Positions 42,827 to 51,765 are shown, counted from the first letter of the stretch. The stretch is 64,000 nucleotides of DNA from Lewinella sp. W8 (GCF_004375085.3 NZ_SNAQ03000010.1:1-64000); one strand, 5' to 3'. Numbers and translations are program-made. The notes: generated by a model from the sequence alone, not told the origin.

Positions 42827-42834
42827 CAAAAGTA
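42827..42834 (-). promoter_or_regulatory. -7 promoter element of aspS
   Basis: Minus-strand TACTTTTG fits TAnnTTTG and lies 20 nt before the ATG. A TTG at 42860-42862 is about 25 nt further upstream, a little far for a -33 element. Confidence 0.55.
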
Positions 42835-42915
42835 AAGCGGAATGTTCACAGAATGGAACCAATTCGGGGAAAGGTTTCGGTTTTCCTTACGGGAGGAAAG
42901 CGGCGGGGCTTTTCG

Positions 42916-44394
42916 TCAGGGTTTGCGACGCCAGACGCGAAGTTTCTCTCCGATCGTATCGTAGGGCTCAAACTCCTCAAAGAGAATTTCGGTGAGGGGC
43001 GTGTCGGCCCATTCATCTTCCGTGCGCCCGACGAGGAAGGTCAGTTTGGGGTTGTCCAGCAGTCGCTGGGCTTCGGCCCGCTCGTCAATCTGGAAAGCCC
43101 GAACGTGGTGCGGCAAAAAGAGGAGGGAGGAGTGGACGTAGGGAGTGGGAACCCGGCGGTCCAGCAGGTGGTAGGTGATCTGAAATCCATTCAGGGGTAG
43201 AAAGGTTTCTCCCGGCCCGAGTTGGGCTTGCAGGTACTGGACAATTTCTTCGGGCTGGTCTTCCTTGTGCTCGTACTTGAAGAAGAACACGGTACCCAGC
43301 ACCAGTGCGAAGGTGGTGATTATGGCCGGCGCCCAGCGCCGCAACTTTTCGGACCGTAGGAAGCCGAGCGACCGCATGCCCGGCAGCCACCACATGGCGG
43401 CCATCAGGCTGAGGACGGGATGTAACTGAATCTGGTAATGACCAAAGCGTTTTCCCGGGGTGATGACCATCAGGGCCACCAACAGGCATTGCAGGAGCAG
43501 GAAGGTGCCCCAAATTCGGGTGGGATGCGTGGCTTTTTGGCGAAAAGCCTGCACCAGCGCTGCGCCGCCCAAAATGACGAAGGGAATGAACCGGGCTACG
43601 TAATCCAGCAGAAACAGCAGCCGCAAATGCCAGGCGAGTTCCACGGGATAAGCCCGGCTAACTTCCCAGCTGTAGAAGACGAATTCTTCCAATAATCCCA
43701 GGGAAGCGTAATAGTAGTAGACGCCGACAAGCGGAAGCGCAAAGCCGAGCAGCAGCGTGATGCCGTTGCCGAACATGGCCCCCCATTTTCCCCGACTGCC
43801 GTAGTGCCAAACCAGGAACAGTCCGATGGCCAGCGACTCGGCGGCCACGAAGGGTTTGATCACCACGGCCATTCCGAGCAGGAGGCCGGCCAATGGCCAG
43901 TGCCAGGCGGGATGGTCTTCTTCAGGGCGACGGACCCGCGGCGCAACCGCCAGCGCAACGGCGGCGATCGTCAGCACGTTGAAGTAAATTTCCGTGTTGG
44001 GACTCAGCCCGTAATAGGTGAAAATGGTGCAAACGAAACAGTAGATGATACCCGCCGCCAGGCCCGCCCGGGAGCTTCCCGTAGCTCTGCGCGTACCCCA
44101 GTAAAGGCCCCAGCCGCCGAGGGCGACGAACAACGAGGCGGCCAGCCGGAGTGCGGGAATGCTGCCCCCCGTGATTTTAATCAGGGCCGCATAGATCCAG
44201 AATATTCCGATCGGTTTGGTGTCGATGACGTCCTTGAGGTAGGTTGCTCCCCGCACCAGTTCTCCGGCAATGACGATGTAGGTACTCTCATCGTGATTGA
44301 TCACGGAATGAAAGAAGGAGCCCCACCGCAGGGCGATGGAAAATAAAACCAGAGCCAACAGACTCGCCCAGGGATTTGCGTGAAGGTTGCGCAT
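42916..44394 (-). CDS. GT39-like membrane glycosyltransferase (ArnT/PMT superfamily)
   Basis: 492 residues with about ten to eleven membrane spans. The first periplasmic loop has NHDESTYIVIAGELVRG, where DE is the conserved catalytic pair of GT-C enzymes, and YLKDVIDTKPIGIFWIYAAL follows as in GT39/83 proteins. A C-terminal periplasmic domain (about 400-492) is present. It transfers a sugar from a polyprenyl-phosphate donor to a protein or lipid. Substrate unknown. Transcribed alone from a promoter next to its ATG at 44394. Confidence 0.82.
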   Translation of the reverse strand: MRNLHANPWASLLALVLFSIALRWGSFFHSVINHDESTYIVIAGELVRGATYLKDVIDTKPIGIFWIYAALIKITGGSIPALRLAASLFVALGGWGLYWGTRRATGSSRAGLAAGIIYCFVCTIFTYYGLSPNTEIYFNVLTIAAVALAVAPRVRRPEEDHPAWHWPLAGLLLGMAVVIKPFVAAESLAIGLFLVWHYGSRGKWGAMFGNGITLLLGFALPLVGVYYYYASLGLLEEFVFYSWEVSRAYPVELAWHLRLLFLLDYVARFIPFVILGGAALVQAFRQKATHPTRIWGTFLLLQCLLVALMVITPGKRFGHYQIQLHPVLSLMAAMWWLPGMRSLGFLRSEKLRRWAPAIITTFALVLGTVFFFKYEHKEDQPEEIVQYLQAQLGPGETFLPLNGFQITYHLLDRRVPTPYVHSSLLFLPHHVRAFQIDERAEAQRLLDNPKLTFLVGRTEDEWADTPLTEILFEEFEPYDTIGEKLRVWRRKP

Positions 44395-44398
44395 GGCG

Positions 44399-44406
44399 CA
44401 AAGGTA
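44399..44406 (-). promoter_or_regulatory. -7 promoter element of the GT39-like gene
   Basis: Minus-strand TACCTTTG fits TAnnTTTG and is only 4 nt from the ATG, implying a leaderless message. Confidence 0.55.
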
Positions 44407-44485
44407 GCATCGCCGCTTTTCTTCCGCACTAGGAGTAGGTGTTCCGTGAATTAATCATTTGGCAATCAAGTCCTTGAATTTTTTA

Positions 44486-44513
44486 GTAGCGGCAGGTAAT
44501 TACCTGCCGCTAC
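44486..44513. repeat. 28-bp perfect palindrome
   Basis: GTAGCGGCAGGTAA is followed directly by its reverse complement, with no loop. No T-run follows on either strand (TTTTTT lies just before it on the plus strand), so it does not look like an intrinsic terminator. A second hairpin, GCGATTCC-GCA-GGAATCGC, lies at 44535-44553. Confidence 0.9.
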
Positions 44514-44579
44514 CGTTTGCCCCGTTGAACTGCCGCGATTCCGCAGGAATCGCTGATGAAACCTTACGGAACAGCCTGG

Positions 44580-44733
44580 TACTAAGAGTCAGTACTCGAC
44601 CTCCAGTTGGCCTTTTTCGGCGGTGGCTGCGCTGGGAATATCCTAACTTAGCCCTGGGCTTTGGTCTTCCCGCCTGGCCATTATCTAAAAAGGCTCAAAT
44701 CCGGCCAGAAGGCCAAAACCAAAACAAACTTTA
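44580..44733. repeat. Degenerate copy of the MITE-like element
   Basis: Shares TTGGCCTTTTT-GGCG at the left and a GGCCAGAAGGCCAAAACC-AAAACAAACTT right arm with 25393-25577, plus the CCCGCCT-GC centre. The terminal repeats are worn. Confidence 0.55.
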
Positions 44734-44764
44734 CGTTGACGGGGAATTACCCGCTGCGGCGGAC

Positions 44765-47700
44765 TCAGGTGGTCGGAAGGGGCCCGAGGGCCGCCGTGGG
44801 AATACGGATGGGGGACGACGGCATGGGCTCTTCTCCATAATTGATGTGGAGGGTCACCCGGGTTCCCGTGTACTCCTGGTCCGGGTAGAGGTCTTCGGTA
44901 AACAGACTGATGGTGACCGTATCGTCCGTGGCCAACAGCGCCTGCCGCTCCTTCAGAATCTGCGTGGCACGGGAGATGTGTTTTTTATCGGCGGAATTTT
45001 GCTTGATCTCCTCCGCCGCCCGCCGGCCGATGCCGTTATCCGTAACGGTACAGACGATCATGTCTTCATATTCCCGGGCCCGGTAAATGGCAATCGTCAG
45101 CTCGCCCGTATCCGGCAGGTTAAAGAGTCCGTGGGTGATGGCGTTTTCGACGATGGGCTGCATGAGCAGGGAGGGAACATCATCGTATCCGGGCTCGATG
45201 TTGGGGTCCAGGAGTAATTTGAAGGAAAACTTTCCGGGATGCCGCAGCTGTTCCAGTCTCACGTACCGCTTTAGCATGCTGACCTCAATTTCAATTTTTG
45301 TAAAGCGGGAGCGGCTGGATTCGAGGAACTGCCGCATCAGGAGGGTGAAATCCCTCAGATAGTCTGCGGCGACCTGGCGGTCTTTTTTCAGAATGTAGCG
45401 GCGAATGGAGTACATCGCATTGGCCAGGAAGTGAGGGTTGAGCTGCTGCCGCAGGGCGCGAAGTTCCAGTTCGAGCACCTGTTGCTCGTGGGCCTTCTTC
45501 TCGGCCATCTTCCTTTTCTCCTCCCGAAGCTTCCAACGGTAGTAGGCCGTGGCGGCCAGCACGGCCAGTACCATCAGGAGGGCGTAAAACCAGTACTCTG
45601 CGGTCCAGTGCTTTCTCACCCGGATGGGGAAGGAAATGACTTCCGGTGCCTGCTGGCCGCGGGCGTCAAAGGCCCGCAATTCGAAGGTGTAGTACCCCGG
45701 TGGCAGGCGGGTGTAGCGAACGGTGGGGTTATCGTTGATGGGCGTCCAGTCGGGGTCGTACCCCCGTAACCTGGTCTGATAACTCACCTCCCCCGGGTCA
45801 CGGAAATCGGGTAAGCTTAATTCGAGGGTGAAGTAGATTACGCTGGGGGCAATGGAGAGCCCTTTGGTCGGCACCCTGGACAGCGGTAGATAGATTTCCT
45901 GCTCCTCCTTTTCGTCCAGGATATTCATCCCGGTAATCAGGGCGCGGTGGGGGCTGGGGGGAGGAAGCAGGGAGTCCAGGGAGAATTCCGTAAACCCGTT
46001 GATGGTGCCGGCGTACCAAAGGTCGCTGGCTTCATTGTAGAAGAGGGAAGGCGTATTGAATTCATTGGAGGGCAGGCCGTCCTTTTCGTTGAATACGTAG
46101 GTCATGCCTTCCGGCCCTCCGTGGAGAACCAGGCCGTTAAAGGTGGAGATGAGCAGGTAATCATCTTTTGTTAGGGCGGCGGCAGCAACATCATCGCTGG
46201 GGAGGGGGATAAAGAAGGAGGGTTCTTCCCGGCGGTTTTGGCTAATCCCGCCCACCAGGGTGAATTCTTTGGTGGCCGGCTCAAAAAGGAAGAGTCCCTC
46301 GCTGAGGGTGCCAACGAGTAGATTGCCATCCTTTATGAGGACGATTTCCAGCACGTGGGTCGTGCGGAGGTTGTCGAAAACGTGTTTGGTGAGCAACTCC
46401 GAATCGAGGTTGTATTCGTAAAGTCCCACCGACGAAGCGATCCACAGTGTGTTGCGAGTGCTGTCAAAAGTGGCCTTTCGGATGCTACCCGCCAGGGCCT
46501 CTTCCCCGTGGGGGAGGATGGGCGTAAACACTTCGCGGGTAAGGTCGAAGAACAGGAGTTTTCCCAGGCGCAGGTCGCGAGCATCCTCCAGGGCCAGGAT
46601 GAACTCTCCCGGCCGGTTGGTGAGTTGCAGGCCGCGGATTTTTTGGTTCAACACCGGTGCTTCCCACCTTTTCCAGCTATCGTCGGCGGGCCGGTAACGG
46701 TAGAGGTGGGTGGTATCCAGGCTCCCCAAACGACAGTTGTGCCCGTAAATGTCTCCCCGGTAGTTGATCAACTGGGTGCCGCAACCAAATTGGTTCACCA
46801 CCCGATTTTGATTATCCCGGATGAGCATGGTGTCAATTGAACCATCCCTGATGTTCAGGCGCGGCCACCAGGGGTCTTTGGAGTCTTTGTTGGTGTATAC
46901 GTTACCTCGATTATCCGCGGCGAAGCCGCGGATAATGTGGCCAAACCGACCGGGCGTGATTTGTTGCTCAAAGTAATTGGTGAAGATCTTTCGGTTGGCA
47001 CTCGTCAGGTCAATGATGTACAGGCCGAAATAAGAGTTGACGCGAATCTGCTTCTCAAAATTGGTGCCCGACAAAGAAGTGAAACTGGAGTCGATCTGAA
47101 GCTGCCATCGCCAATCCCGGACGGAGTCGTCCCGGATTTTGATCATGTCCTTTACCCAGCGGTTGGTGATGTTGGCGAATAGCAGGTTCCCCACGGCATC
47201 CTCGGCCGAAAAATTAATGATGCGCCCGGAGGGTAGGGCGGAGATGGGATCAAAGGATCGACGATACTTCTTTTTGCGATAAAGCTCCCCGTCCTTACTG
47301 GCCCAGACGGTCCCCGAAGCATCCTGGTGGAGTAAGTCGAAGGGAGGTGAAAAAGGAAGTTTGGCCACTCCGGGCACGCCACCGTGTTTGTAAATAACCT
47401 GGTTGGTTTCCGGCCGGTAGATGGAGAAGCTCCGCTCATCAGCGTACAGCAAGCGGTCGCCCAGCTGAATTTCGCGGTACAGGGAATGGACCTGGCGTAG
47501 TTCACCCTCCACCGAGAATTTGAAAATGCCGGCACCGTTAGCAAAGTATAGTGGTTGATGGTCGCGGTGGAACATGCCGGCAAAGACTCCCGGTCGTAGT
47601 CCCGATAGCCGCACGCCGTGGGCGGTAAAGTCTTGCGGATTGAAAATCTCAATGGAATCCGGATAGTTGAGGGGTTGGCAGATCAGAAAGCCCCGGTCAT

Positions 47701-47989
47701 CAAAGTGGAGGGGACCGACAAACTGTTGGGGATGTTCGGTGAATTCTACGAAGCGATGCCCGTCGAAGCGGGACAGTCCGGCATCGGTGGAGAGCCAGAT
47801 CAGCCCATTGTCCTGTTGGGTGCTGGCCTGTACCGTGCGGTGTGGAATGCCCTGCTCCAGGCTGAAAAAGTGGTGAATGGTGTCGGACTGAGCAACACCG
47901 GATGCGCCTCCGCAAAGCAGGAGGCACAGGAAAGCCGGGATCAGGAAATGGCCCGGTGGACAATATCTAGTGGTGTTGCACTTGGGCAT
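44765..47989 (-). CDS. Two-component sensor: propeller + Y_Y_Y + LytS-type histidine kinase
   Basis: 1074 residues from ATG 47987-47989, which supplies a signal peptide (FLIPAFLCLLLCGGASGVAQ). A Reg_prop/two-component-regulator propeller region (about 40-710, e.g. GIPHRTVQASTQQDNGLIWL and DAGLSRFDGHRF) is followed by a Y_Y_Y domain (716-776), one span (about 796-816) and a coiled-coil linker. The LytS-type His_kinase motif QQLNPHFLANAMYSIRR lies near 846-860, and an HATPase domain near 950-1045. The sensor would read an extracellular signal and phosphorylate the divergent LytTR response regulator at 48079. The gap of 90 bp suggests shared regulation. Confidence 0.9.
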   Translation of the reverse strand: MPKCNTTRYCPPGHFLIPAFLCLLLCGGASGVAQSDTIHHFFSLEQGIPHRTVQASTQQDNGLIWLSTDAGLSRFDGHRFVEFTEHPQQFVGPLHFDDRGFLICQPLNYPDSIEIFNPQDFTAHGVRLSGLRPGVFAGMFHRDHQPLYFANGAGIFKFSVEGELRQVHSLYREIQLGDRLLYADERSFSIYRPETNQVIYKHGGVPGVAKLPFSPPFDLLHQDASGTVWASKDGELYRKKKYRRSFDPISALPSGRIINFSAEDAVGNLLFANITNRWVKDMIKIRDDSVRDWRWQLQIDSSFTSLSGTNFEKQIRVNSYFGLYIIDLTSANRKIFTNYFEQQITPGRFGHIIRGFAADNRGNVYTNKDSKDPWWPRLNIRDGSIDTMLIRDNQNRVVNQFGCGTQLINYRGDIYGHNCRLGSLDTTHLYRYRPADDSWKRWEAPVLNQKIRGLQLTNRPGEFILALEDARDLRLGKLLFFDLTREVFTPILPHGEEALAGSIRKATFDSTRNTLWIASSVGLYEYNLDSELLTKHVFDNLRTTHVLEIVLIKDGNLLVGTLSEGLFLFEPATKEFTLVGGISQNRREEPSFFIPLPSDDVAAAALTKDDYLLISTFNGLVLHGGPEGMTYVFNEKDGLPSNEFNTPSLFYNEASDLWYAGTINGFTEFSLDSLLPPPSPHRALITGMNILDEKEEQEIYLPLSRVPTKGLSIAPSVIYFTLELSLPDFRDPGEVSYQTRLRGYDPDWTPINDNPTVRYTRLPPGYYTFELRAFDARGQQAPEVISFPIRVRKHWTAEYWFYALLMVLAVLAATAYYRWKLREEKRKMAEKKAHEQQVLELELRALRQQLNPHFLANAMYSIRRYILKKDRQVAADYLRDFTLLMRQFLESSRSRFTKIEIEVSMLKRYVRLEQLRHPGKFSFKLLLDPNIEPGYDDVPSLLMQPIVENAITHGLFNLPDTGELTIAIYRAREYEDMIVCTVTDNGIGRRAAEEIKQNSADKKHISRATQILKERQALLATDDTVTISLFTEDLYPDQEYTGTRVTLHINYGEEPMPSSPIRIPTAALGPLPTT
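46910..46936. repeat. Perfect hairpin inside the sensor gene
   Basis: ATTATCCGCGGC, a GAA loop, and its exact reverse complement. It encodes IRGFAADNRG on the minus strand and lies in the propeller region. Confidence 0.85.
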
Positions 47990-48078
47990 AGCGGAAGCAG
48001 AGGGAATACTGGGAAGGCAGAAAACTAACCACAAAATAGGGGGATATTGAGTATTTTCGTCCAACAAGCACTATCAAA

Positions 48079-48828
48079 TTGACCGCAATACTCGTTGACG
48101 ACGAAGCTGCCGCCCTGGCCGAGCTTCAATCCTTGTTGGATGAATTTTGTCCTACGGTAAACGTGATGGACACCGCAAATTCGGCGGCGGAGGCCCTGAG
48201 GAAGATTGCCGCCATCGAACCCGATCTCCTTTTTCTTGACATCCACATGCCCAAGGAAACGGGCTTTGATCTGATCAAGCAGTTGCCCAAAGGGAACCGG
48301 CCGGAGGTCATTTTCGTGACGAGTCTGGAAGCCTATGGGCTGGAGGCCATTCGCTCCAGTGCCATCGGGTACGTGATGAAACCCATTGAGCTCAAGCATT
48401 TATTACGGGCGGTCCAGTTGGCGGAGGAGCGGGTGAGCCAGAAGAACAGTGCCAAACGCCTGGACGTCCTGCTGGGCCATCTGGCCCAGCCCACGGGGGG
48501 AAGTCTGCCCATCGGCATTCCCACCGAACAGGGCATTGATTTTTTTCCCGCCGACGAAATCGTCAACTGTATCGCCGAAGATCGGTACACACGCATCCGG
48601 CTGACACGGGAACGGGATATTCTGTCTAGCTACAGCATCGGGGAGTTTGTCAGGATGCTCGAGCCCTTCGGCTTTTTGAACGTGCATCGCGCCCATTTGG
48701 TCAATCGGATGCACATCCGAAAATTTGATCGTTCGGGTTTCCTCATCATGGCCAATAAGGACGAGGTGCCCGTCAGTCGCCGTCGCCGCCCCCACATCTT
48801 GAAGATTCTGCAGGAAAATCGGGTGTGA
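48079..48828 (+). CDS. LytTR-family response regulator
   Basis: 249 residues from a TTG start at 48079 (MTAILVDDEAAALAELQSLL); no ATG in frame fits. The receiver domain has the acidic pair DDE, phospho-Asp near residue 54 (LLFLDIHMP), the Thr/Ser site FVTSLEAYG and Lys in YVMKPIEL. The LytTR DNA-binding domain (about 145-249) has INCIAEDRYTRIRLT and FLNVHRAHLVNRMHIRKF. It is the partner of the divergent kinase at 44765-47989 and probably regulates nearby surface functions by binding paired 9-bp sites. Confidence 0.9.
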   Translation: MTAILVDDEAAALAELQSLLDEFCPTVNVMDTANSAAEALRKIAAIEPDLLFLDIHMPKETGFDLIKQLPKGNRPEVIFVTSLEAYGLEAIRSSAIGYVMKPIELKHLLRAVQLAEERVSQKNSAKRLDVLLGHLAQPTGGSLPIGIPTEQGIDFFPADEIVNCIAEDRYTRIRLTRERDILSSYSIGEFVRMLEPFGFLNVHRAHLVNRMHIRKFDRSGFLIMANKDEVPVSRRRRPHILKILQENRV

Positions 48829-48941
48829 AATAGGCCGGAAAATTCCGGAAGAAACCGCTTTTGCGGCATCGGAAATACTCCATTAAACGATCAAATAACC
48901 GTTCGTGCTACGAGATCAACCGCTCGTGGAATGGAGGTGGT
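48829..48941. other. Intergenic region, nothing recognised
   Basis: No gene or structured element is recognised before the small RNA promoter. A short AACCG/CGGTT-type inverted repeat occurs but has no further support. Confidence 0.4.
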
Positions 48942-48968
48942 TTGGGGTAGGCTAGTCGTTTACATTTG
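48942..48968 (+). promoter_or_regulatory. Promoter of the candidate small RNA
   Basis: TTG (48942-48944), 16 nt spacing and TACATTTG (48961-48968) give a near-consensus Bacteroidota promoter. No start codon follows at a sensible distance for an ordinary gene. Confidence 0.65.
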
Positions 48969-48974
48969 CAGCAA

Positions 48975-49140
48975 GAGTTTTCGTGAATCCATTATTTGTC
49001 GATTTGGCTATTGACCCACCTTCCTGGATTTAAACTCCGTTGAGAGAACGCTATGAACACTTAATGATCCCAGAAGAACACCACGATAGCCAATTGACTT
49101 GGCCCGATTGTCAACTGACAATTGGGCCGTTTTTATTTAG
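48975..49140 (+). ncRNA. Candidate structured small RNA (about 165 nt)
   Basis: A promoter at 48942-48968 and an intrinsic terminator at 49101-49137 frame the region, which contains no plausible open frame. Positions 49004-49011 (TTGGCTAT) pair perfectly with 49086-49093 (ATAGCCAA), closing a domain of about 75 nt, with one further G-C and one wobble pair inside. The size and the long closing stem are in keeping with 6S-type RNAs, which in Bacteroidota are divergent, but I cannot match it to a known RNA family. SRP RNA, RNase P RNA and tmRNA consensus blocks are absent. Confidence 0.5.
49101..49137 (+). terminator. Intrinsic terminator of the small RNA
   Basis: GGCCCGATTGTC pairs with GACAATTGGGCC around AACT (12-bp stem, one G-U pair), then GTTTTTATTT. 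Confidence 0.85.
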
Positions 49141-49273
49141 GGGCTTCCCGGTCGGAGGAGGAATTTACTGATGGCCAAAGGCAGGTGCCGGGGGTATACC
49201 GGGGGCCGGCCCATGGGTTTTGCAGTCGTAGGCCGAGGCGGATGGCGAGGATGGCATCCCCGGCGGCAACAGC
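49141..49273. other. Short spacer before proB
   Basis: GC-rich, no gene recognised. The proB -7 element follows at 49274. Confidence 0.4.
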
Positions 49274-49281
49274 TATCTTTG
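49274..49281 (+). promoter_or_regulatory. -7 promoter element of proB
   Basis: TATCTTTG fits TAnnTTTG and lies only 4 nt before the ATG at 49286, implying a leaderless message. Confidence 0.55.
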
Positions 49282-49285
49282 CGGC

Positions 49286-50047
49286 ATGTACAAAAGTCTT
49301 GTGATCAAAGTAGGCACCAATGTGCTCACCCGCCCGGACGGCCGACTGGACGTGACCAACATCAGCCACCTGGTGGACCAGATCGCCCTGCTGAAAAAAA
49401 ATGGGGTATCGCTGGTGTTGGTCTCTTCCGGAGCCGTCGGCGCCGGCATGGAGTTGCTGCCCAGCCTGGTGACCGAGGATGAAGTGGCCCGCCGGCAGGT
49501 ATTTTCCGCTACCGGACAGGTCCGACTCATGGAGCTTTACCGGCAGCTGTTTGCCGGCCACGACCTGGTGTGCGCCCAGGTGCTGGCCACGAAGGGCGAC
49601 TTTCGAGACCAGCGGCATTATGACAATATGTACAATTGTTTCCGGGGATTACTTGGGGATCAGATTGTCCCGGTGGTCAACGAGAATGACGTGGTGGCCG
49701 TCACCGAGCTGATGTTCACCGATAATGATGAACTGGCCGGCCTGGTGGCCCGGATGCTCCGGGTCGAAGCCCTGGTAATTCTTTCCAGCGTGGATGGTCT
49801 ATATGACGGTCCGCCGGAGGACGAAGCGAGTGCACTCATCCGGTTGGTGGAGGCCAACGACAAGACCGTCATGGAGTTTGTCCAGGAGAAAAAGTCATCG
49901 CGGGGTCGTGGTGGCATGGCCACCAAACTGAAAATTGCCACGAAAACCGCCCGCGAGGGCATTCCGGTCTATCTGGGGAACGGCCGCCGGCCGGGTATTC
50001 TGAACGCCCTGGAGGCGGCCTCCTGGCCGGGAACCATCATCCGCTAA
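49286..50047 (+). CDS. proB: Glutamate 5-kinase
   Basis: 253 residues, an amino-acid-kinase domain without the C-terminal PUA domain (the shorter form found in many Bacteroidota). Motifs: VIKVGTNVLTRPDGRLD, LVLVSSGAVGAGMELL, VVNENDVVAVTE and SSRGRGGMATKLKIA. It phosphorylates glutamate in the first step of proline biosynthesis and is usually feedback-inhibited by proline. proA is not adjacent within the window. Start chosen because of the -7 element directly upstream. Confidence 0.93.
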   Translation: MYKSLVIKVGTNVLTRPDGRLDVTNISHLVDQIALLKKNGVSLVLVSSGAVGAGMELLPSLVTEDEVARRQVFSATGQVRLMELYRQLFAGHDLVCAQVLATKGDFRDQRHYDNMYNCFRGLLGDQIVPVVNENDVVAVTELMFTDNDELAGLVARMLRVEALVILSSVDGLYDGPPEDEASALIRLVEANDKTVMEFVQEKKSSRGRGGMATKLKIATKTAREGIPVYLGNGRRPGILNALEAASWPGTIIR

Positions 50048-50186
50048 GGTCGGGATAAAGGACGTGCCTGCGTCGAAAGGGAAGATTTATGTGGTCTCGT
50101 CCACGCTTCCTTGCCCTTTTTCGTTATTTCTTTGCACCTGCGGTCCCTCGCCCCCGCAACATACCCCCGAGGAACAAGTAATCTTT

Positions 50187-51689
50187 ATGAACAGTCTGCG
50201 CCCCCTTTTATACCTGATGGCACTCTGCTGCACGCTGGTGATGGCCTGCGAAGTGGAAACGGAATTTGTGACCGGTGAGCAGGTCGAACTACGTTTCAGC
50301 ACCGATACGGTGACCTTCGACACGGTTTTTACCGCCCGGGGAAGCGCCACGCGCTCCTTCAAGGTGTACAACGACGGCGAGCAGCCCGTCAAGATTGATC
50401 GGGTGCGGGTCGGACAAAGCTCCGGCGTCAATTTCATCTTCAACGTGGACGGGTTTCAGGGCCCCGAAGCCGAAGACGTCATCATTTGGGGAGAAGACAG
50501 CATTTTCATTTTTGTGGAAGTCTTCGTCGACCCCACCGACCCCGAGGAGGTGAGCCCCTTCATCGTGGAAGACGCCCTGATCTTTGAGACCGGCAATGCC
50601 GTGGAAGAGGTGACCCTGATTGCCTTTGGGCAAAACGCCAACTACATCAATGGATTCAATCGCGGGGAGTTTTTCCGCATCACCTGTGACAATGGCGTCG
50701 CCGTGCTGCCGCAGGAGTTACCGACGGTGGTTTACGGTTCGATGTTCATTGACAGTTGCGTCGTGCAGGCCCTGCCGGGGACCCGACTCTACCTTCACGG
50801 TGGGGTGCAACGCAACGAATTGATTGGGGGCAGCGGCATCTTTAACGACGGCTTCATTTTTACCCAGCCGGACGGAAGTCTTCAGTTGTTGGGCACCCTG
50901 GAAAACCCCGTCATCGTCCAGACGGATCGGCTGGAAGAAGAGTTCGCCGACGACCCGGCCAAATACCGGGGATTAATCCTCGGGCCAGGGAGCGAGAATA
51001 ATGTCCTGGAAAATGCCCAGTTGTTGAATGCCATCGTTGGGATCACCATCGATAGCGCCGCGGAGGTGAGGGTGGAAAACAGCATCATTGCCTTTTCCGG
51101 TGGTCCGGCCATTTCGGCCTATCAGTCCGACGTGACGGTCCGCAACTCGCTGTTTCATTCCAACTTCGGCAATACGGTGCAGTTCGTCAAGGGCGGCACC
51201 CTGCGGATGCAGCATACGACCATCGCAAACTACGGCGTGGACGCCAGCGGGCTGGTGCTGACCAACTTCGATTGCGACGAAAACGGAGAGAATTGTGTGT
51301 TCTCCCCGATGGTGGCCAGACTGGAGAACAGCATCGTCAGCGGCTCCCGGGCCAGTGAGATTATTCTGGTGGATATCTTTCAGGGGGAGGAACCCACCAC
51401 TTTTGACGTCCAAATCGATAATTCCGTGGTGCGCACCGACAGTCGGTTCCTGACGGACCAAAACGGGCTGTACGCGGACTTCTACGAAACCATCTGCCAG
51501 AATTGCGTTAACCTGGAATTCAGTGACCCGCTGTTCGTCTCCATCGAGGAGGACGACTACGCGCTGGACTCCCTCAGCGTGGCCCGGAACCTGGGCGTTT
51601 TTCTCCCGGCCTTACCCCAGGACTTGCGGGGCAACCAGCGGGATACCGAAAGCCCGGATGCCGGTGCTTTGGAGTGGCAGCCGCAGTAG
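50187..51689 (+). CDS. Lipoprotein with right-handed beta-helix
   Basis: 500 residues from ATG 50187 (MNSLRPLLYLMALCCTLVMAC), with lipobox VMAC. The first ~120 residues form an Ig-like/DUF1573-like domain (ATRSFKVYNDGEQPVKIDRV). Then a parallel beta-helix region (about 220-440) contains NNVLENAQLLNAIVGITIDS and AEVRVENSIIAFSGGPAI. The C-terminus DLRGNQRDTESPDAGALEWQ is typical of this family of choice-of-anchor/parallel-helix lipoproteins. It should sit on the outer membrane or inner leaflet; ligand unknown. A longer start at 50064 lacks an export signal. Confidence 0.8.
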   Translation: MNSLRPLLYLMALCCTLVMACEVETEFVTGEQVELRFSTDTVTFDTVFTARGSATRSFKVYNDGEQPVKIDRVRVGQSSGVNFIFNVDGFQGPEAEDVIIWGEDSIFIFVEVFVDPTDPEEVSPFIVEDALIFETGNAVEEVTLIAFGQNANYINGFNRGEFFRITCDNGVAVLPQELPTVVYGSMFIDSCVVQALPGTRLYLHGGVQRNELIGGSGIFNDGFIFTQPDGSLQLLGTLENPVIVQTDRLEEEFADDPAKYRGLILGPGSENNVLENAQLLNAIVGITIDSAAEVRVENSIIAFSGGPAISAYQSDVTVRNSLFHSNFGNTVQFVKGGTLRMQHTTIANYGVDASGLVLTNFDCDENGENCVFSPMVARLENSIVSGSRASEIILVDIFQGEEPTTFDVQIDNSVVRTDSRFLTDQNGLYADFYETICQNCVNLEFSDPLFVSIEEDDYALDSLSVARNLGVFLPALPQDLRGNQRDTESPDAGALEWQPQ

Positions 51690-51765
51690 GCGTTTGCCGG
51701 CGAGAAACTGAACCAAATGGGATAAATTGCTGCTCGTTTAGGGAAATCGGGCAACTAAATATTTG

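Larger units (their letters stand above)
44407..44764. other. Intergenic region with two inverted repeats and a MITE relic
   Basis: No gene is recognised. It holds a 28-bp perfect palindrome (44486-44513), an 8-bp-stem hairpin (44535-44553) and a degenerate MITE-like copy (44580-44733). Confidence 0.6.

Noticed and set aside
49122-49304. Small gene in front of proB
   Set aside because: It starts inside the terminator hairpin of the small RNA and overlaps the proB start; no family resemblance.
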